A stretch of DNA of 48,519 nt from an uncultured Bulleidia sp. (GTDB lineage Bacteria > Bacillota_I > Bacilli_A > Erysipelotrichales > Erysipelotrichaceae): NCBI GenBank assembly GCA_934754415.1, contig CAKVIS010000010.1:1-48519 (forward strand). The letters run 5' to 3'. The stretch's first letter is position 1. Each line of letters starts with the position of its first letter. Both the position numbers and the translations under genes were made by a program. Below the pieces are notes generated by a model. It saw only the letters and a list, made by a program, of their open reading frames with translations, did no database searches and was not told where the DNA came from. This document shows positions 26,994 to 35,722 of this stretch, in pieces.

Positions 26994-27067
26994 AAACGCT
27001 TACATTTTATTTTGTGAAGAAAATAGCATATATAACGTTTACCACTACATTCTGAGGGTGGTATAAT
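26991..27067 (+). promoter_or_regulatory. pgk promoter with upstream cre-like site
   Basis: TTACCA (27039-27044), 17 bp, and extended -10 TGG-TATAAT (27062-27067) form a strong promoter. About 70 bp upstream of the start, the complement of 26991-27005 matches the cre consensus with one mismatch. Upstream cre sites are associated with CcpA activation in Bacillus. Confidence 0.6.
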
Positions 27068-27095
27068 GTAAAAAAATAAGGAGGAAATTTAACCA

Positions 27096-28283
27096 ATGTC
27101 TAAGGTTACCGTAAAGGATTTGGACGTTAAGGGTAAACACGTCATCGTTCGTGTAGACTTCAACGTACCACACAAGAATGGAGTAATTACAGACGACAAC
27201 CGTGTTCGTGCTGCATTACCAACAATTAACTATTTAACAGAAAATGGAGCTAAAGTATTACTTTTGAGCCATTTAGGTAAGATCAAGACTGATGAAGACA
27301 AAGCTAAGAACGATATGAGCATCGTTGCTGATTGCCTGGCTTCATTACAGAGTGCTCCTGTTAAGTTCGTTAACGCAACACGCGGTGCTGAACTTGAAGA
27401 AGCAGTCAAAGCACAGGAAGATGGTTCCATCGTTCTGATGCAGAACACTCGTTATGAAAAGGGTGAAACAAAGAATGATCCTGAATTAGGCAAATACTGG
27501 GCTGGTTTAGGTGATTTATTCGTAGAAGATGCATTCGGTTCTGTACACAGAGCTCATGCTTCTACAGTAGGTATTCCAAGCAACTTGCCAGAAGGATGTG
27601 CTGCTGTTGGTTTCTTAGTTGAAAAGGAATTGAATGTTTTAGGTAAAGCATTAAATGAACCTGCAAGACCATTCGTAGCTATCTTAGGTGGTGCTAAAGT
27701 ATCCGATAAGATCGGTGTTATTGAAAATCTGTTAAAGATTGCTGATAAAGTATTAATCGGTGGTGGTATGTCTTATACATTCTCTGCTGCTGTTGGTGGA
27801 AAGATCGGTGATTCTTTATTAGAAGCTGACAAAGAAGATCTTGCAAAAGAATTCTTAGCTAAGGGTGAAGGAAAATTATTCCTTCCTGTAGATACAGTTG
27901 AAGCAAATGCATTTGACAACGCTACAGAAATCAAGACAGTTAAGGCTGGTTGTGTAGATGATGGTTTCCAGGGATTAGATATTGGTCCTGAAACTGTTGA
28001 ATTATTCCAGAAACAGCTGGAAGGTGCAAAGACAGTATTCTGGAACGGTCCTATGGGTGTATTTGAAAAGCCTGAATATGCAAAGGGAACAGTTGCAGTA
28101 TGTGAATCTATTGCAAAACTGGAAGGCGCAACAACAATTATCGGTGGTGGTGACTCCGCTTCTGCAGCTAAGAACTTAGGTTTCGCTGATAAGTTCAGCC
28201 ACATTTCCACAGGTGGTGGTGCTTCTCTGGAATTTATGGAAGGAAAGGAATTACCGGGTGTAGCTATCATTCCGGAAAAATAA
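27096..28283 (+). CDS. pgk: Phosphoglycerate kinase
   Basis: A 395-residue PGK with RVDFNVPHKNGVITDDNRVRA, LLSHLGK, and the nucleotide-binding FWNGPMGVFE and GGGDSASAA segments. It makes ATP from 1,3-bisphosphoglycerate. AAGGAGGAAA precedes the ATG. It heads pgk-tpiA-eno; gapA and phosphoglycerate mutase are not adjacent. Strong codon bias (TTA, GGT, AAA/AAG rich) fits high expression. Confidence 0.98.
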   Translation: MSKVTVKDLDVKGKHVIVRVDFNVPHKNGVITDDNRVRAALPTINYLTENGAKVLLLSHLGKIKTDEDKAKNDMSIVADCLASLQSAPVKFVNATRGAELEEAVKAQEDGSIVLMQNTRYEKGETKNDPELGKYWAGLGDLFVEDAFGSVHRAHASTVGIPSNLPEGCAAVGFLVEKELNVLGKALNEPARPFVAILGGAKVSDKIGVIENLLKIADKVLIGGGMSYTFSAAVGGKIGDSLLEADKEDLAKEFLAKGEGKLFLPVDTVEANAFDNATEIKTVKAGCVDDGFQGLDIGPETVELFQKQLEGAKTVFWNGPMGVFEKPEYAKGTVAVCESIAKLEGATTIIGGGDSASAAKNLGFADKFSHISTGGGASLEFMEGKELPGVAIIPEK

Positions 28284-28290
28284 GAAACGT

Positions 28291-29043
28291 ATGACAAGAA
28301 AGCCTATTATTTTTGGTAACTGGAAAATGAATAAGACTCCTTCTGAAGCTCTTGAATTCTTCAAGGGTATCGAAGGATATGTTACAGGTGATGAAGCAGC
28401 TGATTATGGTATCGGTGCTCCATATGTAGATCTTGACGTTTGTGTCAAGAACGCAGGTAAGATTGCTATCGCTGCAGAAAACTGCAACGAAGTAGATTCC
28501 GGTGCGTATACTGGTGAAGTAAGTGTACCAATGTTAAAAGAAATTGGTATCACATACTGCATTATCGGTCACTCCGAAAGAAGAACTTACTATGCTGAAA
28601 CAAGTGCTCACTGTGCAGCAAAAGCAAAGAGATTATTCGCATCTGACATCACACCTATCTTATGTGTTGGTGAAACAGAAGCTGAATATGATGCAGGTAA
28701 GACTGCAGAAGTTGTTAAGACAGAAATCAAGGAATCTCTTGAAGGTCTGACAGCTGAAGAAGTTAGCAAGATGGTTATTGCTTATGAACCAATCTGGGCT
28801 ATCGGAACAGGTAAGAGCGCAGATGTTAACACAGCTGAAGCTTGCTGCAAACTTGTTCGTGAAACAGTTAAAGAACTATATGATGCTCCTACAGCAGAAG
28901 CAGTTCGTATTCAGTATGGTGGATCTGTTAAACCAACAAACATCAAAGAATACATGGCTTGTGAAGACATCGACGGTGCTTTAATCGGTGGTGCTTCTCT
29001 GAAAGTTGATTCTTTCAAAGAACTCATCGACGCTACAAAATAA
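28291..29043 (+). CDS. tpiA: Triosephosphate isomerase
   Basis: A 250-residue TIM barrel with FGNWKMNKT, catalytic GHSERRTY (His95 region), YEPIWAIGTGK (catalytic Glu) and IQYGGSVKP. It interconverts dihydroxyacetone phosphate and glyceraldehyde-3-P. It starts 7 bases after pgk without a clear ribosome site (only a GGAA about 12 bases away), so its translation is likely coupled to pgk. Confidence 0.98.
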   Translation: MTRKPIIFGNWKMNKTPSEALEFFKGIEGYVTGDEAADYGIGAPYVDLDVCVKNAGKIAIAAENCNEVDSGAYTGEVSVPMLKEIGITYCIIGHSERRTYYAETSAHCAAKAKRLFASDITPILCVGETEAEYDAGKTAEVVKTEIKESLEGLTAEEVSKMVIAYEPIWAIGTGKSADVNTAEACCKLVRETVKELYDAPTAEAVRIQYGGSVKPTNIKEYMACEDIDGALIGGASLKVDSFKELIDATK

Positions 29044-29103
29044 GGTTTTTAAGAGATATATCTCTGGAAACATATAGGTAATTTATCAGGAGGATAGAAA
29101 ACA

Positions 29104-30456
29104 ATGCCTAATTTTATTGATCCAATTGCTGAAGTACACGCACGTGAAGTATTAGACTCCCGTGGTAATCCAACAGTGGAATGTGAAATCACAACAGAAT
29201 CCGGTGCTTGGGGACGTGCAATCGTTCCATCCGGCGCATCTACAGGTGAAAGAGAAGCTCTCGAACTTCGTGATGGTGACAAAGACAGATTTGATGGTAA
29301 AGGTACATTAAAGGCTACAGCTAATGTCAACGAAAAGATTGCTCCGGCTGTTATCGGCTTAAACGTATTTGATCAGACATTAATCGATAAGACAATGATC
29401 GATCTTGATGGTACAGAATTCAAGAGCAACTTAGGTGCTAATGCTACTTTAGCTGTTTCCTTAGCTGCTGCAAGAGCTGCTGCTGATTCTTGCGGTCTTC
29501 CATTATACCAGTACATCGGTGGTACAAACGGTAAAGTATTACCAGTTCCTATGATGAACGTATTAAATGGTGGTTCCCATGCAGACTCTACAGTTGACTG
29601 TCAGGAATATATGTTAATGCCTGTTGGTGCTAAGAGCTTACACGAAGCAGTTCGTATGGGCGCTCAGACATTCCATGCTTTAAAGAAAGTTTTAAAGAAG
29701 TATGGTTATGACACAGGTGTTGGTGATGAAGGTGGATATGCACCATCTTCCTTAGCAACAGGTAACGGACCATTAGAAGAACTCAAGAACGAAGGACCTC
29801 TGGAATTAATGAAGGAAGCTGTTGAAGCTGCTGGTTTCAAATTAGGTGAAGATATCTGCTTCGCTATGGACTTAGCTTCCAGTGAATTCTACAATGCTGA
29901 AACAGGTATGTATGAACTTTCCAAGTCTGGACAGGGTTCTAAGACATCCGATGAAATGATCGATATGATCGAAGACTGGACAAAGAAATATCCATTAATC
30001 TCCATCGAAGATGGTCTTGCAGAAAACGACTGGGAAGGCTGGAAGAAGCTTACAGATCGTTTAGGCGACAAAGTTCAGTTAGTTGGTGACGATTTATTCG
30101 TTACAAATACAACATTCATCAAGAAGGGTATTGAACTTGGTGTTGCTAACTCTGTATTAATCAAGGTTAACCAGATTGGTACATTAACAGAAACATTAGA
30201 TGCTATCGAAATGGCTAAAGAAGCTAAGTATACAGCTGTAGTTTCCCACCGTTCCGGTGAATCTGAAGACAGCACAATTGCTGATCTTGTAGTTGGTGTA
30301 AATGCTGGTCAGATCAAGACAGGTTCTATGAGCCGTACAGACCGTATTGCTAAGTACAACCAGTTAATGAGAATTGAAGAAGAACTCGGTGATGTAGCTG
30401 AATTCCGTGGTAGAAAAGGTTTCTACAACGTTAAAGCTCTTTCACAGGGTGAATAA
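29104..30456 (+). CDS. eno: Enolase
   Basis: A 450-residue enolase with PSGASTGEREALELRD, VGDEGGYAPS, the metal residues in SIEDGLAENDW and GDDLFVTN, catalytic KVNQIGTLTET and SHRSGESEDSTIADL. It converts 2-phosphoglycerate to PEP. CAGGAGGA precedes the ATG. It is about 20 residues longer than most, from an insertion around GNGPLEELKNEGPLEL (about residues 220-235). Confidence 0.98.
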   Translation: MPNFIDPIAEVHAREVLDSRGNPTVECEITTESGAWGRAIVPSGASTGEREALELRDGDKDRFDGKGTLKATANVNEKIAPAVIGLNVFDQTLIDKTMIDLDGTEFKSNLGANATLAVSLAAARAAADSCGLPLYQYIGGTNGKVLPVPMMNVLNGGSHADSTVDCQEYMLMPVGAKSLHEAVRMGAQTFHALKKVLKKYGYDTGVGDEGGYAPSSLATGNGPLEELKNEGPLELMKEAVEAAGFKLGEDICFAMDLASSEFYNAETGMYELSKSGQGSKTSDEMIDMIEDWTKKYPLISIEDGLAENDWEGWKKLTDRLGDKVQLVGDDLFVTNTTFIKKGIELGVANSVLIKVNQIGTLTETLDAIEMAKEAKYTAVVSHRSGESEDSTIADLVVGVNAGQIKTGSMSRTDRIAKYNQLMRIEEELGDVAEFRGRKGFYNVKALSQGE

Positions 30457-30473
30457 TTTCAATTAACTCTAAT

Positions 30474-30501
30474 GAGGATACTTCGGTATCCTCTTTTTTT
30501 T
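30474..30501 (+). terminator. Terminator after eno
   Basis: GAGGATAC (30474-30481), TTCG tetraloop, GTATCCTC (30486-30493), then eight T residues: a textbook terminator. Confidence 0.95.
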
Positions 30502-30505
30502 GTGG

Positions 30506-30534
30506 TTTATAAAATGTTTGGCTTTTTGTACAAT
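30506..30534 (+). promoter_or_regulatory. Candidate promoter of the EamA gene
   Basis: TTTATA (30506-30511), 17 bp, TACAAT (30529-30534). A start about seven bases on would coincide with ATG 30541. Confidence 0.45.
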
Positions 30535-30540
30535 ACAGGT

Positions 30541-31377
30541 ATGTCATACATTTTAGCAACTATAGCAGCGATTACATTCTGGGGATCTTCTTTTATAGGT
30601 ACCAAATTTGCCTATATCAGTTTCACTCCAGTATTTACCTGTTTTTTAAGATTCTTATTAGCCTGGCTGGTATTATTTCTGATACGTTTTTTTGTGGGAA
30701 AAGAACAGGTGGAAAAAAAGGATCATTTCTGGATTGCTTTAAGTGCACTTGTGGGTATTTCCTTATATTACATGCTTGAAAATATAGCACTTGGCTGGAC
30801 AAGCAGCAGTTATGCAGCATTAATTACTGGAAGTTATCCAGTTATCAGTATTCTGATTGGTTTTCTGTTTTTTAAAGAGAAACTGACAAAGAGAATGGTT
30901 GCAGGCATGTGTCTTGCTTTATGTGGCGTAGTTGTCTTAAGTAATGTGTCAGGAGGCAGTAACTTGCTTGGTAACGTCATTCTTGTGTTTGATGGTGTTT
31001 TGTGGGGACTGTATAACTACATGGTTCCACGTTTTAACACTAAGTATTCTGCAGTAACAATTACCTATTATCAGACATTGTATGGTGTAGTGTTTCTTGT
31101 ACCATTTGCTCTTATGGATTCTCATACAGTTGGCCCAATAACTGTGACAGCTGAGCTTGCCGTAATCTTTCTTGGCACATGCTGTTCTGTTGCAGCATAT
31201 GTGTTGTACACCTATGGGCTGAGAAAGGTATCCTGTGCCACTGCGGCAAGTCTTGCCAACCTCATGCCGGTTATAGGCGTAGTGCTGTCCTATCTGCTTT
31301 TAAAAGAATCTATTAGTTTTATACAGGCTCTTGGGGGAGCAGCCATTTTGACAGGCGTAATTATTTCAAATTCGTAG
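30541..31377 (+). CDS. EamA/DMT-family transporter
   Basis: A 278-residue protein with ten hydrophobic segments and the two-repeat architecture of the drug/metabolite transporter superfamily; WGSSFIGTKFA in helix 1 and the ENIALGWTSSSYAALITGSYPV region are typical. The substrate is unknown. ATG 30541 is preferred because MSYILATIAAITFWGSSF aligns with family starts; an in-frame ATG at 30514 adds nine residues but neither has a convincing ribosome site. The candidate promoter ends six bases before ATG 30541, so the transcript may be leaderless. Confidence 0.88.
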   Translation: MSYILATIAAITFWGSSFIGTKFAYISFTPVFTCFLRFLLAWLVLFLIRFFVGKEQVEKKDHFWIALSALVGISLYYMLENIALGWTSSSYAALITGSYPVISILIGFLFFKEKLTKRMVAGMCLALCGVVVLSNVSGGSNLLGNVILVFDGVLWGLYNYMVPRFNTKYSAVTITYYQTLYGVVFLVPFALMDSHTVGPITVTAELAVIFLGTCCSVAAYVLYTYGLRKVSCATAASLANLMPVIGVVLSYLLLKESISFIQALGGAAILTGVIISNS

Positions 31378-31388
31378 CGCTTACAAAT

Positions 31389-31417
31389 TTGAAAATTAAA
31401 ATAGACTAGAGTATAAC
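31389..31417 (+). promoter_or_regulatory. Promoter of the DUF1275 gene
   Basis: TTGAAA (31389-31394), exactly 17 bp, TATAAC (31412-31417). A cre-like site with one mismatch (31372-31386) lies just upstream. The expected start point falls on or beside ATG 31425. Confidence 0.6.
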
Positions 31418-31424
31418 TGTTTTT

Positions 31425-32102
31425 ATGAACAGATTAGTAAAAACAAAACAGATGTCTGAAGCCTTACTTGTCAGTTTACTGCTGGCATTTTCCGGAGGGT
31501 TTCAGGATGCGTATACATATGTCGTAAGAGATCATGTATTCGCCAATGCTCAGACCGGAAATATTGTATTGATGTCTACAAATCTTATGGAAGGAAATAT
31601 TTCCAAGGGAATACATTATCTGATTCCTCTTTTTTCCTTTCTTTTAGGCGTTGTTCTTGCAGATATCATCAGAGAAAAGCACCCGGATCTTGTACATCAT
31701 CACTGGAGACAGAGTGTTCTTCTGCTGGAGATGCTAGTGCTGGGGGTTGCAGGTTTTGTACACAACAATGTACTGTCCACATCCCTTGTGTCTTTCTCCT
31801 GTGCAATGCAGGTACAGGCTTTCAGAAAGGTAAATGGGAAAGCCTATGCCAGTACCATGTGTATCGGAAATATGCGAGCAGGTGCTTCATGGCTGACAAA
31901 GTATATCCTTCACAGGAATTCTGAAGACCTTGTTGAGGCAAGTGACTATTTCCTGGTTATTCTGTTTTTTGCTTTTGGCGCAGGTATTGGTGGTGTGTAT
32001 TCTAACCGTACAATGGATATTCATGGTATATTATGGACGTTACCCATCTTATGTATTTGTTATATGTTGATGCGTGTAAATTTGGAAAAAGGAAATGAGT
32101 AA
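31425..32102 (+). CDS. DUF1275 (YoaK-like) membrane protein
   Basis: A 225-residue protein with about six membrane segments and the DUF1275 markers LAFSGGFQDAYTYV, NAQTGNIVLM (near 41-50) and STMCIGNMRAGASWL. The family is widespread; a transport role is guessed but unproven. No Shine-Dalgarno sequence precedes ATG 31425, and the promoter sits immediately upstream. Its stop is one base before the next start. Confidence 0.85.
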   Translation: MNRLVKTKQMSEALLVSLLLAFSGGFQDAYTYVVRDHVFANAQTGNIVLMSTNLMEGNISKGIHYLIPLFSFLLGVVLADIIREKHPDLVHHHWRQSVLLLEMLVLGVAGFVHNNVLSTSLVSFSCAMQVQAFRKVNGKAYASTMCIGNMRAGASWLTKYILHRNSEDLVEASDYFLVILFFAFGAGIGGVYSNRTMDIHGILWTLPILCICYMLMRVNLEKGNE

Positions 32103-32103
32103 T

Positions 32104-32736
32104 ATGAAAAAATGGCTGTTATGCCTGTGCAGTGTGTTGATGATTGGCTGTTCTGATCAGACTGCACAGACCGAAATCACACCCTCACCAGCGAGTGAAA
32201 CTGTGGAAACTTTACAGGGCTATACAGAACTGAAGGAAGAAAATGCATTTGAAATCATAGATTCTTCTAAGGTAGATACTATGCTGGATCATGGTACTGG
32301 GGTTTTGTATTTCAGCTTTCCGGAATGCCCATGGTGTCAAAGATATATAACCTATCTGAACACTGTGGCTGAGGGAACAGGAGTAACTGTCAAATACTAT
32401 AATATTCGCAACGATAAGGGTACAGAATGGTATCAGGAAGTTGCTGAAAAGATTCATGATAAAAATCCGGATATTTCCAGATATAACAATGATGGAGACT
32501 ATGTTATCTATATGCCTTTAACATTGTTTTTAAAGGATGGAGAAATTATCGGATACGATGATACAAGCTGTGATCTGGACAGTGATGAAATCGCAGTGGA
32601 TGACTATTGGACCCAACAACGCCAGGATCTTCTGCATGAAAAACTTACAGCTTATTTCACGACAACGAAAGAAAATATCGATAAAGGCAATAAGGAAGGC
32701 TGTGCTGTGAAGGTGGAAGAAGATGGGTGTAATTAA
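32104..32736 (+). CDS. Thioredoxin-fold lipoprotein
   Basis: A 210-residue lipoprotein: signal MKKWLLCLCSVLM, then lipobox IGC (Cys16), a short Ser/Thr/Pro linker and a thioredoxin-like domain with CPWC near residues 76-79 (ECPWCQRYITYL). The cis-proline-like MPLTLF follows near 139. The redox partner is unknown. ATG 32104 is preferred over ATG 32095 by spacing from AAGGA (32088-32092), though 11 bases is long. It shares a transcript with the DUF1275 gene. Confidence 0.8.
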   Translation: MKKWLLCLCSVLMIGCSDQTAQTEITPSPASETVETLQGYTELKEENAFEIIDSSKVDTMLDHGTGVLYFSFPECPWCQRYITYLNTVAEGTGVTVKYYNIRNDKGTEWYQEVAEKIHDKNPDISRYNNDGDYVIYMPLTLFLKDGEIIGYDDTSCDLDSDEIAVDDYWTQQRQDLLHEKLTAYFTTTKENIDKGNKEGCAVKVEEDGCN

Positions 32737-32746
32737 CAAAGGAGTA

Positions 32747-32755
32747 TGCTATAAT
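32747..32755 (+). promoter_or_regulatory. Extended -10 promoter of secG
   Basis: TGC-TATAAT (32747-32755) with no convincing -35; the secG start is 34 bases downstream. Confidence 0.5.
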
Positions 32756-32788
32756 ACTTCACGTATATAGCGAAAGGAGCTTTTTGGA

Positions 32789-33010
32789 ATGCTTAACGCG
32801 TTATTAATGATTGTTTCAGCACTGATTGTCATTCTAACATTATTACAAAGTGGTAAGTCTGATGGTATTTCAGGTGCTTTTACCGGTAATGGTGGATTAA
32901 ACTTATTCGCAAATGTCAAAGAAAGAGGTTCAGAAAAGGTTATTTCTAATATGACACTCGTTCTTGGTGTTATATTCTTTGCATTGGTTATTTTAATCCG
33001 TCTGGCATAA
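32789..33010 (+). CDS. secG: Preprotein translocase subunit SecG
   Basis: A 73-residue protein with two membrane helices (about 1-20 and 52-72) joined by the conserved loop LLQSGKSDGISGAFTG. SecG assists SecYE in protein export. AAAGGAGC lies at 32774-32781. The secG-rnr-smpB order is typical of Bacillota. Confidence 0.95.
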   Translation: MLNALLMIVSALIVILTLLQSGKSDGISGAFTGNGGLNLFANVKERGSEKVISNMTLVLGVIFFALVILIRLA

Positions 33011-33018
33011 ACAGTCTG

Positions 33019-33042
33019 CGTTGGCATTTTGCCAACGTTTTT
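33019..33042 (+). terminator. Terminator after secG
   Basis: CGTTGGC, loop ATTTT, GCCAACG, then six T residues. It lies only about 10 bases before the rnr ATG, so read-through or a promoter inside the element must serve rnr. Confidence 0.8.
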
Positions 33043-33052
33043 TATTAAGAAT

Positions 33053-35293
33053 ATGGAAAATTTAAGTGAAAAAATAGTTGCCTGTATTGAGCAACAGAAA
33101 AAAAGAAGTTGTACAACCGACAGTATTCGTCAGGCATTAAACCTGACCGGCAGTCAGGATTTTATCCTGCTGCAGAAGACTCTGGAAGAGCTGGAAGACA
33201 AGTATCAGATTTTCAGAAATGATAACGGTACATGGTCCACTCAGAAACAAAGAGGATACTATGAAGCAAAAATCTCTATTAATAAGAAAGGTATGGGCTT
33301 TATTGACAGAGAACCTTTTGATTCTTTACGTATTCCTGTACAGGATACCCATGGTGCGCTCCATGGAGATATTGTTATTTACTCTGGAGAACCATATGAA
33401 CCTTACGGGAAAGTGATTGCCGTTAAGGAAAGAGCACATGAGCATATTATTGCGTTGTATGCACCAAAGTTTCATGGTGCAAAGACATTTAAACTTGTGC
33501 CTGAAGATGAAAAACTGAAAGATAAACGCCTGATTGTAGAAAAATTAGGTAATTTTTCTATGGCAGAAGGTACAAAAGTACTGTGTAAAATCATCTCTTC
33601 TGAAGGTCAGGACATTCATGTGACTATTGAAAGAGTCATTGGGCATAAAGATGATCCGGGTGTAGATATTTTATCTGTCTTACTGGAAAATGATATTGTC
33701 CCTGAATTCCCGGATGAAGTGCTGGATTGTCTGGATGCAGTGCCAACGGAAGTGACAGAAGAAGAAATCAAAGATCGTAAGGATTTAAGAAAGGAGATTA
33801 CCGTAACGATTGACGGTGATGATTCCAAGGACTTTGATGATGCAGTAAGTGTTAAAGCTACAGATAACGGGTGGAACCTGAAAGTGTCCATTGCCGATGT
33901 ATCTAATTATGTCACAGAAGGATCTCCATTGGATAAGGAAGCCTATGCCAGAGGCTGCTCTACCTATGTAGTGGACAGAGTGGTACCAATGTTGCCACAT
34001 AAATTATCTAATGGCATATGTTCCCTGAATCCAAAGGTAGACAGATTTACCTTAACCTGTGAAATGTCCGTCAATAAAGATGGAAGTATTGCAGACTATA
34101 CAGTGTATCCAAGTGTAATTTGTTCTACAGAAAGAATGACCTATGGTAATGTGAATAAGATTCTGGATGGAAATACAGATTTACAGAAAACCTACAGTCA
34201 TCTTGGCTCTTTATGTTTTGATTTAAGAGATTGTGCTGATGCGATACGCTCTTATCGTTATGGCAAAGGAGCAATTGATTTTGATACGGAAGAAGCGGAA
34301 ATTAAAGTGGATAAAAAGGGAAACCCTGTATCTATTTCCTTAAGACAGAGAGGTCATGCGGAAAGAATGATTGAAGATTGCATGATTGCGGCTAATGTGT
34401 GTGTTGCAAACTTACTTCATGCAAAAGAGCTGCCTTGTGTGTATCGTATTCATGAAGAGCCACAGGCTAAAAAACTGAAGAGTTTTGTAGTAGCTTCCAG
34501 ATTACTGCAACATCCGTTCAGTATGAAAAGCTCTACTGTTGCACCTAAAGAAATCCAGCAATATCTTGAAAGTATTAAAGATGTACCAGAATATCCTGTA
34601 CTTTCCATGATGCTGTTACGTTGTATGCAGAAGGCAAGATATGATGCAAACTGTATAGGACATTTTGGTCTTGCAGAAAAAGAATATCTTCACTTTACAT
34701 CTCCGATAAGAAGATATCCGGATCTGATTGTACACAGAATGTTAAAGAAATATGTCTTTGATACATCTGCAGATAAGAAAGATATGACCAAGGACTTTGG
34801 TAAGGTGGCGGATTACAGTGAACAGTCATCCATCAGAGAACGTGCAAGTCAGACTGCAGAATATGCTGTGGAAGATATGAAGAAAGCTCAGTATATGGAA
34901 AAATATGTAGGAGATGTCTTTGAAGGTATCATCACCAGTGTGATGGGATATGGTTTCTATGTGGAACTTCCAGATACCATTGAAGGTCTTGTACATATCA
35001 CTACTTTACTGGATGACTATTACAGTTATGATGAAGTACACATGGAACTGCGTGGTGAAAGAAGTCATAAAGTATACCGTATTGGGCAGACTGTTCAGGT
35101 AAGAGTGGACAGTGCCAGCAGAGTGACAAGACAGATAGATTTCTCCATAGCTACCAAAGAAAAGAAAAAGAAGAAAGAATGGAAAGATACCCCGAAGAAA
35201 AAGGGATATAGAAAATCTTCTCCATCTTTTACAGAACAAAGAGGTAAATACCACTATGGCAAACAACAAAGTAAAGGACGTCGCCGTAAATAG
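33053..35293 (+). CDS. rnr: Ribonuclease R
   Basis: A 746-residue 3'-5' exoribonuclease with an N-terminal helix-turn-helix (about 1-65), cold-shock domains (about 70-230), the RNB domain with metal-binding DGDDSKDFDDAVSV (about 250-263), an S1 domain (about 620-700) and a Lys/Arg-rich tail. It degrades structured RNA and works with trans-translation. ATG 33053 is chosen; an in-frame TTG at 33029 lies in the terminator stem. Neither has a ribosome site. The 3' end overlaps smpB by 38 bases. Confidence 0.95.
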   Translation: MENLSEKIVACIEQQKKRSCTTDSIRQALNLTGSQDFILLQKTLEELEDKYQIFRNDNGTWSTQKQRGYYEAKISINKKGMGFIDREPFDSLRIPVQDTHGALHGDIVIYSGEPYEPYGKVIAVKERAHEHIIALYAPKFHGAKTFKLVPEDEKLKDKRLIVEKLGNFSMAEGTKVLCKIISSEGQDIHVTIERVIGHKDDPGVDILSVLLENDIVPEFPDEVLDCLDAVPTEVTEEEIKDRKDLRKEITVTIDGDDSKDFDDAVSVKATDNGWNLKVSIADVSNYVTEGSPLDKEAYARGCSTYVVDRVVPMLPHKLSNGICSLNPKVDRFTLTCEMSVNKDGSIADYTVYPSVICSTERMTYGNVNKILDGNTDLQKTYSHLGSLCFDLRDCADAIRSYRYGKGAIDFDTEEAEIKVDKKGNPVSISLRQRGHAERMIEDCMIAANVCVANLLHAKELPCVYRIHEEPQAKKLKSFVVASRLLQHPFSMKSSTVAPKEIQQYLESIKDVPEYPVLSMMLLRCMQKARYDANCIGHFGLAEKEYLHFTSPIRRYPDLIVHRMLKKYVFDTSADKKDMTKDFGKVADYSEQSSIRERASQTAEYAVEDMKKAQYMEKYVGDVFEGIITSVMGYGFYVELPDTIEGLVHITTLLDDYYSYDEVHMELRGERSHKVYRIGQTVQVRVDSASRVTRQIDFSIATKEKKKKKEWKDTPKKKGYRKSSPSFTEQRGKYHYGKQQSKGRRRK

Positions 35294-35717
35294 AAAAGCC
35301 AGACATGATTACTTTTTAGAAGAGAGTTATGAATGTGGTCTTGTATTAACAGGGACGGAAATAAAATCCATACGTATGGGAAAGGTACAGTTTAAAGACG
35401 CCTATATTTCCATTTACAAAGGAGAAGCGTATATTAAAGGAATGCATATTTCTCATTATGCTTTGGGAACCTTTTCCAATGTAGATGAAGAAAGAGACAG
35501 AAAACTGTTATTACATAAAGAAGAAATACGTAAGCTTGACTCAAAGGTCAGGCTGAAGGGCTATACCCTGGTACCTACAAGAATGTATTTGAAGGATGGA
35601 AGAGCCAAACTGGAAATCGCTTTAGCCAGAGGTAAAGATCTTTACGATAAGAGACAGACAGAAAAGCAAAGAGATATGAGCAGAGAAATTGCCAAAGCTA
35701 TGAAAGTAAGAGGGTGA
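35256..35717 (+). CDS. smpB: SsrA-binding protein SmpB
   Basis: A 153-residue SmpB with NRKARHDYFLEESYECGLVLTGTEIKS, the conserved NVDEERDRKLLLHK segment and the basic C-terminal tail (YDKRQTEKQRDMSREIAKAMK). It delivers tmRNA to stalled ribosomes, and ssrA lies one gene downstream. AAAGAGGT is 10 bases from the ATG inside rnr. Confidence 0.97.
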   Translation: MANNKVKDVAVNRKARHDYFLEESYECGLVLTGTEIKSIRMGKVQFKDAYISIYKGEAYIKGMHISHYALGTFSNVDEERDRKLLLHKEEIRKLDSKVRLKGYTLVPTRMYLKDGRAKLEIALARGKDLYDKRQTEKQRDMSREIAKAMKVRG

Positions 35718-35722
35718 TTTTC

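Noticed and set aside
27773..28297. Minus-strand open frame of 174 codons within pgk
   Set aside because: It mirrors the highly biased pgk codons; no ribosome site or recognisable family.
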